Position numbers and translations under genes: made by a program. The notes under the pieces were generated by a model. It had not been told where the DNA came from, did not search any database, and saw nothing but the letters and a program-made list of their open reading frames with translations. This document shows, piece by piece, positions 1 to 9,241 of a stretch of 64,000 bases of DNA. Location of the stretch: NCBI RefSeq assembly GCF_000718985.1, contig NZ_JODL01000022.1, positions 17,990-81,989 of the forward strand, given 5' to 3'. The first letter of the stretch is position 1. Every line of letters starts with the position of its first letter. The DNA comes from Streptomyces megasporus. GTDB taxonomy: Bacteria; Actinomycetota; Actinomycetes; Streptomycetales; Streptomycetaceae.

Positions 1-128
1 GGCGGACCTCCTCGTCCGGGGAGGCCGGTGGTCGGGCGGCGCGGGGCGCGTCCTGACCTCCGGACCTCCCCCGGACCTCCGTGGCCGCCGGGACCGCGAC
101 CGCCGGGACGGGGGGCGCGGCGCGTCGG

Positions 129-3100
129 TCAGCCGGACACCGTGGCGCTCCCGGCCCGGGACTCCCGCGGCCGTTCGGCGTGCTCGGGGCGGCGGAACAT
201 CCGGGTGGCCGTGACCTCGCCGTGCACCGGCTCGGCGTCCGGATCCCGCTTGGGCAGTCCGGGCCGCAGGTGCTCCTCGACGCTGATGTACTTCAGCCCC
301 GCCCGCAGGTCGGCGTCGTTGCGCAGCCGGATCACCAGCGGGAACTCCGCGAGTGCCGTGGTGTCGAAGAGGCCGGTGGTGTAGATGAGCTGGACGCCGA
401 GCGCGTCGGCGACCGCCCGCTGGAGCTCCAGCAGGTAGGTGGCGTTGGCCCGGCCGATGGGGTTGTCGAGGAAGAGCGTGCCCGCGTGCCGGTGCTTGTC
501 GCGACCCCGGTCGTTGCTCCGCAGGGCGGCCATCGTGCAGTACAGCGCGATGGCGGCGGTCAGCAACTGGCCGCCGGAGAAGACGTCGCCCATCTGCCCG
601 ACCGGCACCCGCTCGGCGCGCAGCACGGCGTCGGGCTTGAGGATCTCCACCGCCACCCCGCGTGGCTGGAGGGCGGCGTGGACACCGCGCAGCAGCAGCG
701 TCATGCCGTCCCGACGCAGGTCGGAGTTCCGGCGGACGGCCGAGCGGGTGGCCTCGTCGATCACCTCGCCCAGCCGCTCGGTGAGGGCGGCCTGGTCCGG
801 GTCCTCGAAGCGGATGCGCAGGAACTCCTGCCCGGACCACTCCCCCAGGCCCTCCGGGAGGCGGGAGAGCCGCTGCGCGGAGCGGAGGGTGGCCAACGAG
901 GACTCCACCAGGCCGCGCAGCCGGTCGACGATGCTGTCGCGGTTGCGCTCCAACTGCTCCAGTTCGTCGGTCAGGACGCGCAGCCGGGGTTCGAAGGCCG
1001 CGGCCCAGGAGGCGGAGTGGTCGGGCAGGGCCGCGGAGGGCAGTTCGCGGATCTGCTGACGGGCCGGAGTGCGCACCTGCTCGTAGCGGGTGGCGTTGGC
1101 GTGCCGCACCAGCACGTCGCACGCCTCGCGGACCGCCGCCTCGGCGGCGGTGAGGTCGGCGGCGCAGCCGCGCAGGGAGCGGCGGGCCTCGGCGGCGGCG
1201 CGGCGGGCCGCGTCCAGGGTGTCGGCGTACGGTTCGGGGTTCGCCGCCCCGTTCCCCTGGCCCGCCTGCCCCGATCCGTTCGTGCCGTGGGGGTCGCGCA
1301 GCAGGTCGCGGAGCATCGCGGCCAGTTCGTCGAACGCGCCGGCCGCGTCCTCGGCGGTGCGGTGGGCCCGTACCAGTTCGGCGTGGGTGTCGCGCGCCGC
1401 CTCCAGGGCGTCGGCGCGGGCGGCCAGTTCGGCGTTGGCCTCCCGCAGCAGTGCCTGGGCCTGTTCGGCGTCGGCGGGCACCAGCTCCTCGGGCAGCTCG
1501 GTGTGGGCCTCGCCGTTCCCGGGCGCCAGACGTTCGGCCTCGCCGCGCAGCCGGCCGAGCTGTTCGCTGGCGGCCGAGGCACGGGACTCCAACATGTGAA
1601 CCAGGGCCTCGGCGCGGGCGGCGGCGGCCTGCCGGGAGGGCCCGTCGGCGCCGTCGGGCCCCTCCAGAAGCTGGGCGGCACGGGTGCGGACCTTGTTGGT
1701 GAGCCGGTCCAGGGCGGCGCGCGCGGCGCTCTCGTCGCCCTCGGCGCGGGCCTGTTCGGCGCGCAGGTCGGCGCCGACACCGACCTTCTCGTAGAGCTGG
1801 GAGGCCGCGCGGTAGGCCTCGCGCAGGGCGGGCAGGGAGGCCCGCGGCTCGGTGGAGGGTTCGGCGTCGGCCCCGTCCGCCGCCTCGCCGAGCCCCTCGG
1901 GGGCGTCGGGCGCCCCCGCGATCTCGGCGCGTTCGCCGCGCAGCGCGCGGGCGGTGCGGCGGGCGTCGTCGGCGGCCCGCTGGGCGGCGCGGCGGTCCTC
2001 GTCGGCGGCGCGGGCCCGCTCCAGACAGGCGGCGGCGCGGGCCTCGGCCTCGGCGACCTCCGCGGCCAGCTCCCGCAGCCGCGCCTGCCACGTGGCGCGC
2101 TCCCGCAGCCGGAAGGCGAGCCCGGTCAGGGCGTCGGCGGAACGGCGGGCCCGCTGGGCGCGCTCCTGCCGTTCGTCGCGTACGCGGGCGGCCTCGGCCG
2201 CCGTCTCCTCGGCCTCGGCGGCGGCCGTACGGGCCTCTTCCAACTGTCGCCGGGCCGTCTCGGCGACCTCCGCGGCGGCGTGGGCGCCGGCGGCCAGCTC
2301 GGCCAGGCGGCCGGGCGGGCAGCCGGTGCGCCAGGAGGCGAGTCGGGCGGCCAGGGACCGGTCGGCGGAGAGCCGTGCCGCCAGGGCGCGGATCTCCTCG
2401 TCGCGGGCGCCGGCGCGCTCGCGCAGTTGGCGGCGCTCGGTGTCGGCGGCGCGCTCGTCGTGCATGGCCGGGTTGGGCGGCACGAGGAAGACGCCGTCGT
2501 CCTCCCCTCCGTCGGGCGGGGGGACGGGGGCCAGCAGCGCGGCGGCGGTGCCGACGGCGACGGCGGAGCGGGGCAGCAGGGCGGCGCTTCCCAGGACCTC
2601 GCGGGCCCGGGCGTGGCTGTCCGGGTCGGTGATGACGACGCCGTCGACCAGTTCGGGGCGGGCGGCGAGGACGGCGGCGTGGTCCGCCGGGTCCACGGCC
2701 TGGGCGAGGTAGCGCCAGCCGGGGAGGGCGGGGATGCCGTGCTCGCCCAGGTACTCGACGGTGGCCAGGACGTCGGGGCCGGGGGGCAGCAGCCCGCCGT
2801 CGCCGAGGGCGCCGAGGATGCGGGCGTCGTCGGCGGCGGCGGTGCGCAGGTCGAACAGTCGGCGTTCGGCCGCGGCGATGGTCTCGTCCAGCAGGTCGCG
2901 CAAGGTCTCGGCGTTGCGGTCCAGTTCCCCGGCGTCGAGCGCGGCCGATCGGCCGGCCCGGTCGGCGGGCTCCTGGGTGCGTTGGCCGGGCACCGGGGAG
3001 CCGTCCGTGTCGGAACCGGGCAGGCCCAGCAGCTCGACCAGGCGCTCCTCCGCGCCCAGGGCCTCGGCGGCACGGCGTTCGGCGGCGTACACGGCGTCGG

Positions 3101-4859
3101 CCGCCTCGGCGGCGTCGGCGGCGCGGGCTGCGGCGAGTTCGGCGCGGGTCAGGGCGGCGGCGGTCTCCCGGGCGCGCTCGGCGGTGCGGCGCGCGGTCTC
3201 CCTCGCGGTCTCCCAGGCGGCGACGGCGGCCTTCTCGGCGTCGCCGGCGGCCAGCGCGGCGCGGGCCGGATCGACGTCGGACGAGGAGCCGTCCAGCCAG
3301 CCGGCCCGTACCGCCTCGGCCGTCTCCTGCTCGACCTCGGCCAGGCGTTGGCGCAGGTGGTCGCTCTCGCTGCGGGCGCGCTGGGCCTCGGTGGCGGCGG
3401 TGGTGGCGTCGCGGTGGGCGGCCTCGCCCGTGGCCTGGAGGGCGGCGGAGCGCTCCTCCTCCTCGGCGGCGAGGTGTTCGGCCTTCTCCGCCGCGGCCTG
3501 CAGGGCCCGCACCAACTCCCCGGCGGCGCGGGCCCGGGCGGCCAGGGCGGGGGCGGCGTCGCGTTCGGCCTCGCGGATGGCCGCGGCCACCCGGGCGGCC
3601 CGGTCGGCGGCGGCGCGGTGGGCCAGCACCGTCTCGGTGGCCTGCCAGGCGGCGTGGAGGGTGCGGGCGTCGCTCAGTTCGCGGCGCTGGGCGGCGGCGC
3701 CCTTCTCGGCGGCGGCCAGGGCCAGGGAGGCGTGACGGTAGGCGAGTTCGGCGGCGATGAGCGCGGCGCGCTCGCGGCCTCGTTCGGCGGCGGTGACGGC
3801 GTGGGCCGCCTGGTCGGCCCGCTCGGCGAGTTCGGCGGCCCGGCCGCGCTCCTCGATGCCTCGGGCGGCCAGCCGCCGGGCGAGGGTGCGGGTGCGCTGC
3901 TCGGCCCCGGCGTGGACGGCGCGGGCCGTCTCGCGGCGGTGCGCGGCCTCGGTGATGCGCCGCAGCAGGTCCAGGGAGCCGGCGGTGAAGTCGCGCTCGG
4001 CGGTGAGTTCGGCGCGGCGGCCGAGCTTGTGGGCGAAGCCGTGCACCAGGTCGGCCAGGCCGTCGGTGTCGCGGGTGTCGGTGACGGCGCGCAGCAGCAG
4101 GTCGGTGAAGTCGGAGTCGTTCTTGACGGCGAAGAGTCCGGCGGCCTCGCCCTCGTCGGCGTTCATCTCCCGCTGGTAGCGGAAGAGCTCCGGGTCCAGG
4201 CCGAGGTTGCCCAGGTGCTCGTTCCAGCGCTCGTGGACCTCTTCCCAGACCACGTCGAGGTTGGGGTAGGCCTTGCCCGTCTCGACCAGGACGTCGCGGA
4301 AGCCCTTCATGGTGCGGCGCCGGCCGCGGGCGGCGGAGGTGCCCTCGGGGACGGGCCCGACCGCGGTGGACTCGGCGACCGGCAGGGAGTCCAGGCTCAG
4401 ACCGGGGCCGGGCCGGAAGCTGTACCACGCCTCGGCGAACTTCCGCGGGTCGTTGGAGACCTGCCGGCCACGCCACTCGCTGACCTTGCCGACGACGACG
4501 GTCTCGCCGGTGACGGTGTGCTGCCACTCCAGGGCGACGTGTCCGCAGTCCTCGGCCAGCAGGAACTTGCGGAGCACGCCGGAGCTGGCGCCGCCGAGGG
4601 TGTTGCGGTGGCCGGGCAGCATCACCGAGAAGATCAGCTTGAGCAGGACGGACTTGCCGCCGCCGTTCTCCAGGAAGAGGACGCCCGCGGGCGCGGGGCG
4701 GCGCGGAGGCCCGACCGGCTCCTCCTCGAAGAAGTCGCCCTGGGCGGGGGCGGGGCTGGGCACCGGATCGCCGACCCCGCGCAGGTCCAGCACGGTGTCG
4801 GCGTAGCGCGCACCGGCGGGCCCGATGGAGTAGAGGCGGATCCGGGACAGCTCGTACAT
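129..4859 (-). CDS. Giant coiled-coil SMC/MukB-like ATPase (MksB/JetC-like)
   Basis: A 1576-residue protein with the architecture of an SMC-type or MukB-type ATPase. A Walker A motif (LENGGGKS, about residues 63-70) follows a short N-terminal beta region. About 1100 residues rich in Ala, Glu and Arg come next, the composition of a long antiparallel coiled coil. The C-terminal head has an ABC signature FSGGQ near residue 1427 and a Walker B-like LFLDN near 1462. The length is near MukB and longer than most Wadjet JetC proteins. It is the last gene of a tight three-gene minus-strand operon, 28 bp after its partner. Role in DNA loop extrusion, chromosome organisation or plasmid exclusion is inferred from architecture and gene order. 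The ATG start is preceded by a GAGAG-type site. Downstream only 128 bp remain before the window edge, so a further operon gene could lie outside. Confidence 0.85.
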   Translation of the reverse strand: MYELSRIRLYSIGPAGARYADTVLDLRGVGDPVPSPAPAQGDFFEEEPVGPPRRPAPAGVLFLENGGGKSVLLKLIFSVMLPGHRNTLGGASSGVLRKFLLAEDCGHVALEWQHTVTGETVVVGKVSEWRGRQVSNDPRKFAEAWYSFRPGPGLSLDSLPVAESTAVGPVPEGTSAARGRRRTMKGFRDVLVETGKAYPNLDVVWEEVHERWNEHLGNLGLDPELFRYQREMNADEGEAAGLFAVKNDSDFTDLLLRAVTDTRDTDGLADLVHGFAHKLGRRAELTAERDFTAGSLDLLRRITEAAHRRETARAVHAGAEQRTRTLARRLAARGIEERGRAAELAERADQAAHAVTAAERGRERAALIAAELAYRHASLALAAAEKGAAAQRRELSDARTLHAAWQATETVLAHRAAADRAARVAAAIREAERDAAPALAARARAAGELVRALQAAAEKAEHLAAEEEERSAALQATGEAAHRDATTAATEAQRARSESDHLRQRLAEVEQETAEAVRAGWLDGSSSDVDPARAALAAGDAEKAAVAAWETARETARRTAERARETAAALTRAELAAARAADAAEAADAVYAAERRAAEALGAEERLVELLGLPGSDTDGSPVPGQRTQEPADRAGRSAALDAGELDRNAETLRDLLDETIAAAERRLFDLRTAAADDARILGALGDGGLLPPGPDVLATVEYLGEHGIPALPGWRYLAQAVDPADHAAVLAARPELVDGVVITDPDSHARAREVLGSAALLPRSAVAVGTAAALLAPVPPPDGGEDDGVFLVPPNPAMHDERAADTERRQLRERAGARDEEIRALAARLSADRSLAARLASWRTGCPPGRLAELAAGAHAAAEVAETARRQLEEARTAAAEAEETAAEAARVRDERQERAQRARRSADALTGLAFRLRERATWQARLRELAAEVAEAEARAAACLERARAADEDRRAAQRAADDARRTARALRGERAEIAGAPDAPEGLGEAADGADAEPSTEPRASLPALREAYRAASQLYEKVGVGADLRAEQARAEGDESAARAALDRLTNKVRTRAAQLLEGPDGADGPSRQAAAARAEALVHMLESRASAASEQLGRLRGEAERLAPGNGEAHTELPEELVPADAEQAQALLREANAELAARADALEAARDTHAELVRAHRTAEDAAGAFDELAAMLRDLLRDPHGTNGSGQAGQGNGAANPEPYADTLDAARRAAAEARRSLRGCAADLTAAEAAVREACDVLVRHANATRYEQVRTPARQQIRELPSAALPDHSASWAAAFEPRLRVLTDELEQLERNRDSIVDRLRGLVESSLATLRSAQRLSRLPEGLGEWSGQEFLRIRFEDPDQAALTERLGEVIDEATRSAVRRNSDLRRDGMTLLLRGVHAALQPRGVAVEILKPDAVLRAERVPVGQMGDVFSGGQLLTAAIALYCTMAALRSNDRGRDKHRHAGTLFLDNPIGRANATYLLELQRAVADALGVQLIYTTGLFDTTALAEFPLVIRLRNDADLRAGLKYISVEEHLRPGLPKRDPDAEPVHGEVTATRMFRRPEHAERPRESRAGSATVSG

Positions 4860-4887
4860 GGCGGGACTCTCGTCGCTCGGGGTGGGG

Positions 4888-5892
4888 TCAGCTACGGAAG
4901 GGCAGTCCGGCGTCGACGGCCGTGTCGGGGTCGTCGGCGTCGGAGGGCGGCAGCAGGGTGGCGCTGCCGTCGCTGATCGGGACGATGCCCAGCTCCAGCA
5001 GTTCGGTCATGGCGGCGCTGCCGGCCATGTCGCGCACCTGGAGCTGGTAGCGGGCGGTGGTGCGGTAGGTGCCTCCCGCGTCGTCGCCGGTGCGCTGGAG
5101 GAAGCCGGAGTCGGCGAGGAAGGCGGCGGCCTTGGCGACGATCCCGGTGGTGGAGCCGGCCAGGCGGCGGGCGTCCTTGGTGGCTCCGGTGGAGCTGCGC
5201 CGCGCGTACACCCGCCAGGCGGCCTCCAGACCGGGCGCGTCGCTGACCGGGTCGGTGTTCTCCCCCTCCCGCTCGGCTCGCTCCTCCAGCCGTCGGCAGG
5301 CCTGGCGGACGAAGGCGTCCACGCCGTTGACGGTGATCCGGCCGACGTAGCCGTCGTCGGCCAGGTCCTCGGGGCGGGGGAAGGCCAGGGCGGCGATGGC
5401 CAGGTGGGCCAGGCCGTGGAGGAAACGGTCGACGGAGTCGGCGGCGGCCCGCCGGGCGTAGTCGCCCAGCCGTACGGCGAAGACGGAGTCCTCGGCCGCG
5501 GTGACCACCATCCCGGCGCGGGAGGAGACCTCCAGCACGACCAGCCCGAGGCCGGTGGCGACGGCGTCGGCGAGCCGGGCGAAGGCGGGATCCTCCCGGT
5601 GGCGCCGCAGCAGGTCGGCGTACTCGGCGTCGCGGGCGGGCAGCAGTTTGGGCTGGAGCCCGAAGGAGACCAGCCGGGCGGCGTCCGCGGCGTCCGCGGG
5701 GGTGACGTGGGTCGATGACGGCGCGGGGGACGGCGCGGGGGGCTCGAAGGGCGCCGTCGGGGAACCGGCGGAACCGGCCTCGCCGTGCCCGTCGGAGCGT
5801 CCCTCGAACCGCTCGCCGCTCTCCGGCGTGCCCTCCCCCTGGTGGGGCCCCCGGGGTCCGTACTCGTATCCGTACTCGCCGTACTCGCTCAC
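4888..5892 (-). CDS. MukE/MksE-like partner of the SMC-like ATPase
   Basis: A 334-residue protein with a disordered, Gly/Pro/Tyr-rich first 65 residues and a helical body. The C-terminal half has the look of a winged-helix (KITE-type) subunit, for example the stretch around GFLQRTGDD and the TTARYQLQVRDM segment. Its GTG start overlaps the stop codon of the upstream gene as GTGA, so the two are translationally coupled. It sits between a likely kleisin and the ATPase, the position of MukE/MksE/JetB in known operons. No catalytic motif is visible. The assignment rests on gene order, size and predicted fold rather than a recognised signature, so it is moderate. Confidence 0.75.
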   Translation of the reverse strand: MSEYGEYGYEYGPRGPHQGEGTPESGERFEGRSDGHGEAGSAGSPTAPFEPPAPSPAPSSTHVTPADAADAARLVSFGLQPKLLPARDAEYADLLRRHREDPAFARLADAVATGLGLVVLEVSSRAGMVVTAAEDSVFAVRLGDYARRAAADSVDRFLHGLAHLAIAALAFPRPEDLADDGYVGRITVNGVDAFVRQACRRLEERAEREGENTDPVSDAPGLEAAWRVYARRSSTGATKDARRLAGSTTGIVAKAAAFLADSGFLQRTGDDAGGTYRTTARYQLQVRDMAGSAAMTELLELGIVPISDGSATLLPPSDADDPDTAVDAGLPFRS

Positions 5893-7403
5893 GACGCACC
5901 CTCCGTGCGGTCCGCTGCCATGCCCGCCGCGTCCAGCAGGGCGGTGCCCACGACGAGGTCGGCGCCGCCGAACTCCGGGTCGTCCAGTTCCGTGCCGTCG
6001 TCCACGGCGAACAGCAGCCGCCGCTCGCCCTGCCGGTAGGCGGTGCCGACCGGGGGGCTGGCGGCGTGGACCGCCAGCAGGGCCACCAGGTACGGCAGGT
6101 CCGGGTCGCGGCGCCGGGCCTCGGCCAGCAGGCCCGACAGGCGGCGCGGGGCGTCCGGGGGCAGGTCGAGCAGTTCCCTGGCGGCCTCCAGTTGCTCCTC
6201 GGTGAAGCGGCTGTCGTCGGGGGTGGCGACCAGGTCGGGCTCGGGCATCTCGGCGCCCAGGTGCTCACGGGGGGCGGGCGGGGTGAGGAGCATCTCGGTG
6301 AGGTCCCCCAGGCGGACGGCGGCGGGGGCGCGCAGCCCGGTGCCGCGGGCGAAGAAGGCGTCGGTGACCTTCGTCGCCCGCTCCACGGGCAGCGGCAGCA
6401 CCGGGGCGAGGAGCTGCCCGTACACGTCCAGACCGGCGCGGGCGGCGGGCGGGGCGAACGCCTGGCGGTCCTGCTCGGCGCGGAAGAGCGGGCCGGCCTC
6501 CAGCAGTCGGGACTGGAGCTGGGTGTGGCGCCGGATGCAGTCCTTGACGATGTCGACCAGTTCGGCGGCGCGCAGTTTGTTCTCCGCGCTCTCCGCCTCG
6601 TCGCGCGCCCGACGGATGTTGGTGAGGATGGCGTTCTCGTGCCGGTAGCGGTCGGCCACGTGGTCGAGCGCCTCGGCGATCAGGTCGGGCACGGTGTTGA
6701 GCCAGTCGACCGCGCGGACGTTGCGCCGGGTGGCCTCCAGGGTGCGGCGCAGCGTCTCGGCGTACTGGACGGTGCGGTAGCGGGCCTGCTCGGCGGCGAG
6801 CTGGGCGTCGGCGAGCCGGCCGCGGCTGACCAGCACCTCCAGCTTGACCTCGGCGGCGATCTGCGCGCTGGTGACGTCGGTGTCCAGGGCGCCGACCAGG
6901 ACGTTGACCGCCTCGTCAGTGGTGCGCAGGTAGACGCCCCCGCCCGGACCGGGCACCTCCTCGATCAGCTTGAAGTCGTAGTCGCGCCGCACGTACTCCC
7001 CGTCGGGGCCGAAGGTGCCGTAGACGGCGCGGAAGCCGCGGTCGACGCTGCCGACGTTGATCAGGTTCTCCAGGACCCAGCGGGCGACCCGCTCGTGCTC
7101 GGCGGCGGGCCGGTGCGGGGCCTGGGCGGCGACCCGCGGCAGCAGCCGGGCCACGATCTCCTCGTGGTCGGCGCCGGTGTCGAAGTCCATGTGCAGGGTG
7201 ACCAGGTCGATGGCGGCCAGGGCCACCTCCGCCATCGCGTACGTGCCGTACTCCCCGGCCAGGTTGGCCTTGCGCGCGTCCAGGTCGTGCAGGGGCGCGG
7301 TGCACGCGAGCGCCCTGAGCCGCCGGGCCAGGCCCTCGTCGGCGGCCGGGCCCGGTGCGGGGCGGACGGCACCGGGGGACGAAGCGGATACGACTGTGGT
7401 CAC
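5889..7403 (-). CDS. MukF/MksF-like (kleisin-type) subunit, leaderless GTG start
   Basis: A 504-residue, mostly helical protein. An N-terminal helical domain (about residues 20-230) is followed by a heptad-like central region (about 250-330, around RRARDEAESAENK) and a C-terminal domain near 420-500. This matches the length and layout of MukF/MksF/JetA subunits, which bridge the ATPase heads. The open frame extends far upstream, but the GTG chosen is the sensible start: a -10-like TAATCT lies exactly 7 nt upstream and there is no Shine-Dalgarno, the arrangement of a leaderless actinobacterial transcript. The gene heads the operon, and its TGA stop overlaps the next gene's GTG. Function is inferred from the operon. 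Confidence 0.75.
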   Translation of the reverse strand: MTTVVSASSPGAVRPAPGPAADEGLARRLRALACTAPLHDLDARKANLAGEYGTYAMAEVALAAIDLVTLHMDFDTGADHEEIVARLLPRVAAQAPHRPAAEHERVARWVLENLINVGSVDRGFRAVYGTFGPDGEYVRRDYDFKLIEEVPGPGGGVYLRTTDEAVNVLVGALDTDVTSAQIAAEVKLEVLVSRGRLADAQLAAEQARYRTVQYAETLRRTLEATRRNVRAVDWLNTVPDLIAEALDHVADRYRHENAILTNIRRARDEAESAENKLRAAELVDIVKDCIRRHTQLQSRLLEAGPLFRAEQDRQAFAPPAARAGLDVYGQLLAPVLPLPVERATKVTDAFFARGTGLRAPAAVRLGDLTEMLLTPPAPREHLGAEMPEPDLVATPDDSRFTEEQLEAARELLDLPPDAPRRLSGLLAEARRRDPDLPYLVALLAVHAASPPVGTAYRQGERRLLFAVDDGTELDDPEFGGADLVVGTALLDAAGMAADRTEGAS

Positions 7404-7440
7404 GTGGCACAGATTAGGCGCTGCCACCGACAAGATCGAA
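7404..7440 (-). promoter_or_regulatory. Candidate leaderless promoter of the SMC-like operon
   Basis: Read on the minus strand, TAATCT (7411-7416) lies 7 nt before the GTG. A weak -35-like TTCGAT (7435-7440) lies 18 nt further upstream. No ribosome-binding site is present. This fits a leaderless housekeeping-sigma promoter. Confidence 0.5.
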
Positions 7441-7444
7441 ACGG

Positions 7445-7462
7445 CGAGGGGGAGCCCCCTCG
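7445..7462 (-). terminator. Hairpin after the HEAT-repeat gene
   Basis: A perfect 8-bp inverted repeat (CGAGGGGG / CCCCCTCG) with a 2-nt spacer lies just downstream of the HEAT-repeat gene and upstream of the promoter of the SMC-like operon. It probably separates the two transcription units. There is no U-tract, as is common in Streptomyces. Confidence 0.45.
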
Positions 7463-7492
7463 GGGCGGCGCCCGTCGGGCGGACCGTCCGGG

Positions 7493-8953
7493 TCAGCGGG
7501 CCGCGCCACCGGAGCCGAGCCTGCCGCGGACGGCGCTCTGCACCCCCTCCTCCTCGGCCGGGTCGGTGGCGAGCCGGCGCAGGCGTTCCACGACCCGGAC
7601 GTCGCCGGTGGTGGCGTGGCGGGCGGCGATCTCGCGGGTGGACTCCTCGCAGTCCCACAGGCACTCGATGGCCGGCCCCGCCGGGAAGGACGCGTCGGTG
7701 GCGGCCAGGGCGCGGGCCGTCCGACCGCGCAGTTGGGAGGAGGTGGTCTCGCGGTAGACGTGGCGCAGGAGGGGGACGGCGCACCGCACGGTCAGCCGGC
7801 CGGCGCCGTCGATCAGCGCCCCCAGGACCGGGGAGTCGGCCCCCTCGGCGCGGACGGTGCGCCGCAGGGCGGCCAGGACCGTTCCGGTGTCGTCCCGGCC
7901 GCCGTGGCAGGCGAGCATCACGGCCGCCGCCGTGCCCAGTCCGTCCTCGCGCCGGGCCCATCGGCGGGCCCGGTCCACGGCGGCCGTGCCGCGCATCCGG
8001 GAGAAGGCGGACAGCGCGGACCGCGCCACGGCGCCGGACGGGTCGTCCACGGGGTCGGCCGGCTCGGTCGCGGCCCTCTCGATCAGGTCGAGGACGTCGG
8101 GGTCGCCGCGCTCGGCGAGGTGGCGCAGGGCGACGGCGCGCGCGGCGGCGGGACCGCCGCGGGCGGCGGCGAGCAGTTCGGGGCGGTCCTCCGGCCCGGC
8201 GACCGCGGCCAGACAGCGGGCCGCGGCGGCCTCGCGCCGCTGTGGATCGCCGTCGGGGGTGTCCTGTCGGGCCCATTCGAGCACCTCGCGCACGCTCCAG
8301 CCGGGGCGTGGCCCGGTGGGGCGCAGTTGGCGCCGCCACCGGTCGAAGGAGCCCTGTTCACGGGCGCGCTCGATGCGTCTGGCCTGGGCCGGGCGGGCCG
8401 GGTCCTCGGCCCACAGCCGCCAGGGCCGGGGTTCGTAGGCGTCCCGGACGGCCGCGGCCAGCGCCGCCTCGCCCTCGGGGGTGTGCGGGAAGCGCGCCAG
8501 GACGGCGGGGCCGAGCGAGCGCAGTCCGGCGTCGTCGTCGCGGACGGCCAGCTCGTCCAGGGCCCACTGCCAGTTCGCGCCGTGCGCGGTGTAGCGGCGC
8601 AGCAGCAGCAGCGCGCCGCGGTCGCCGTAGGAGGCCAGGTGACCGAGGACGGAGAGGGCCAGGCCGGTGCGTTCCTCGGCGGTGTCGACGTGGTCGGTGG
8701 GGTGGAAGAGGTGGTCCTCGATCTCGTCGAGGCCGGCGTCGAGGTCGCGGTGGAGACGCGCGTAGTACAGGGAGCGGTGTTCAAGCTGCCAGTCCTGCCG
8801 GGGATCGCGCCGCAGACACCGGCCCAGCGCGGCGAGCGCCTCCGCCCTCGGGGCCGCGAGGGCGTGCAGCGTGCCGTCGCCGCGGCCTCTCTGGAGGAGG
8901 CCCAACAGCGTGCCGCTGGGCGCTATGTCGGAATCGACGGAATCGGCGAACAT
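7493..8953 (-). CDS. HEAT-repeat protein, conserved hypothetical
   Basis: A 486-residue protein made almost entirely of short paired helices rich in Leu, Ala and Arg, typical of HEAT/Armadillo repeats (for example the units around VLGHLASYGDRGALLLL, VALRHLAERGDPDVLDL and CAVPLLRHVYRET). No catalytic motif or signal peptide is visible. HEAT solenoids usually act as protein-binding scaffolds. The ATG at MFADSVDSD was chosen because upstream in-frame sequence is low-complexity. It lies upstream of the SMC-like operon on the same strand, but a hairpin and a separate promoter lie between them, so a shared function is only a possibility. Confidence 0.8.
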   Translation of the reverse strand: MFADSVDSDIAPSGTLLGLLQRGRGDGTLHALAAPRAEALAALGRCLRRDPRQDWQLEHRSLYYARLHRDLDAGLDEIEDHLFHPTDHVDTAEERTGLALSVLGHLASYGDRGALLLLRRYTAHGANWQWALDELAVRDDDAGLRSLGPAVLARFPHTPEGEAALAAAVRDAYEPRPWRLWAEDPARPAQARRIERAREQGSFDRWRRQLRPTGPRPGWSVREVLEWARQDTPDGDPQRREAAAARCLAAVAGPEDRPELLAAARGGPAAARAVALRHLAERGDPDVLDLIERAATEPADPVDDPSGAVARSALSAFSRMRGTAAVDRARRWARREDGLGTAAAVMLACHGGRDDTGTVLAALRRTVRAEGADSPVLGALIDGAGRLTVRCAVPLLRHVYRETTSSQLRGRTARALAATDASFPAGPAIECLWDCEESTREIAARHATTGDVRVVERLRRLATDPAEEEGVQSAVRGRLGSGGAAR

Positions 8954-9241
8954 AGGGTCAGCATCCGGTGTGGGGTGCGGGGCCGGCAACGGGATTTCCG
9001 TCGCGCGCCGTTCTCGCCGGTCAACCGCCGCTTCCCCTCCCGTCTCCCGCGGTTTCCCACGGTTCTCCCACGGCGTCGTCGTGCCCGGCCAAAGCGGGCG
9101 CTCCGGCCGCCGAAGGATACCGGGAGCACGGCCCCACCGCGCCTGCCGGAACGGAAACGGAACCATCGGCTCCGGTCCCGCTCGGGTCCGTGCGGGACGA
9201 CGCCCGACCGGGTGGGGCCCCTCGACGCGGCTCCGGGCCGC

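Noticed and set aside
1..128. A gene at the left edge after the SMC-like ATPase
   Set aside because: The 128 bp show no start, ribosome site or coding pattern; any further operon gene would lie outside the window.
81..4976. A 1631-codon plus-strand open frame opposite the SMC-like gene
   Set aside because: It is Gly/Val/Arg-rich with no domain, has no ribosome site and mirrors the third-position GC of the real minus-strand gene; it is an antisense shadow.
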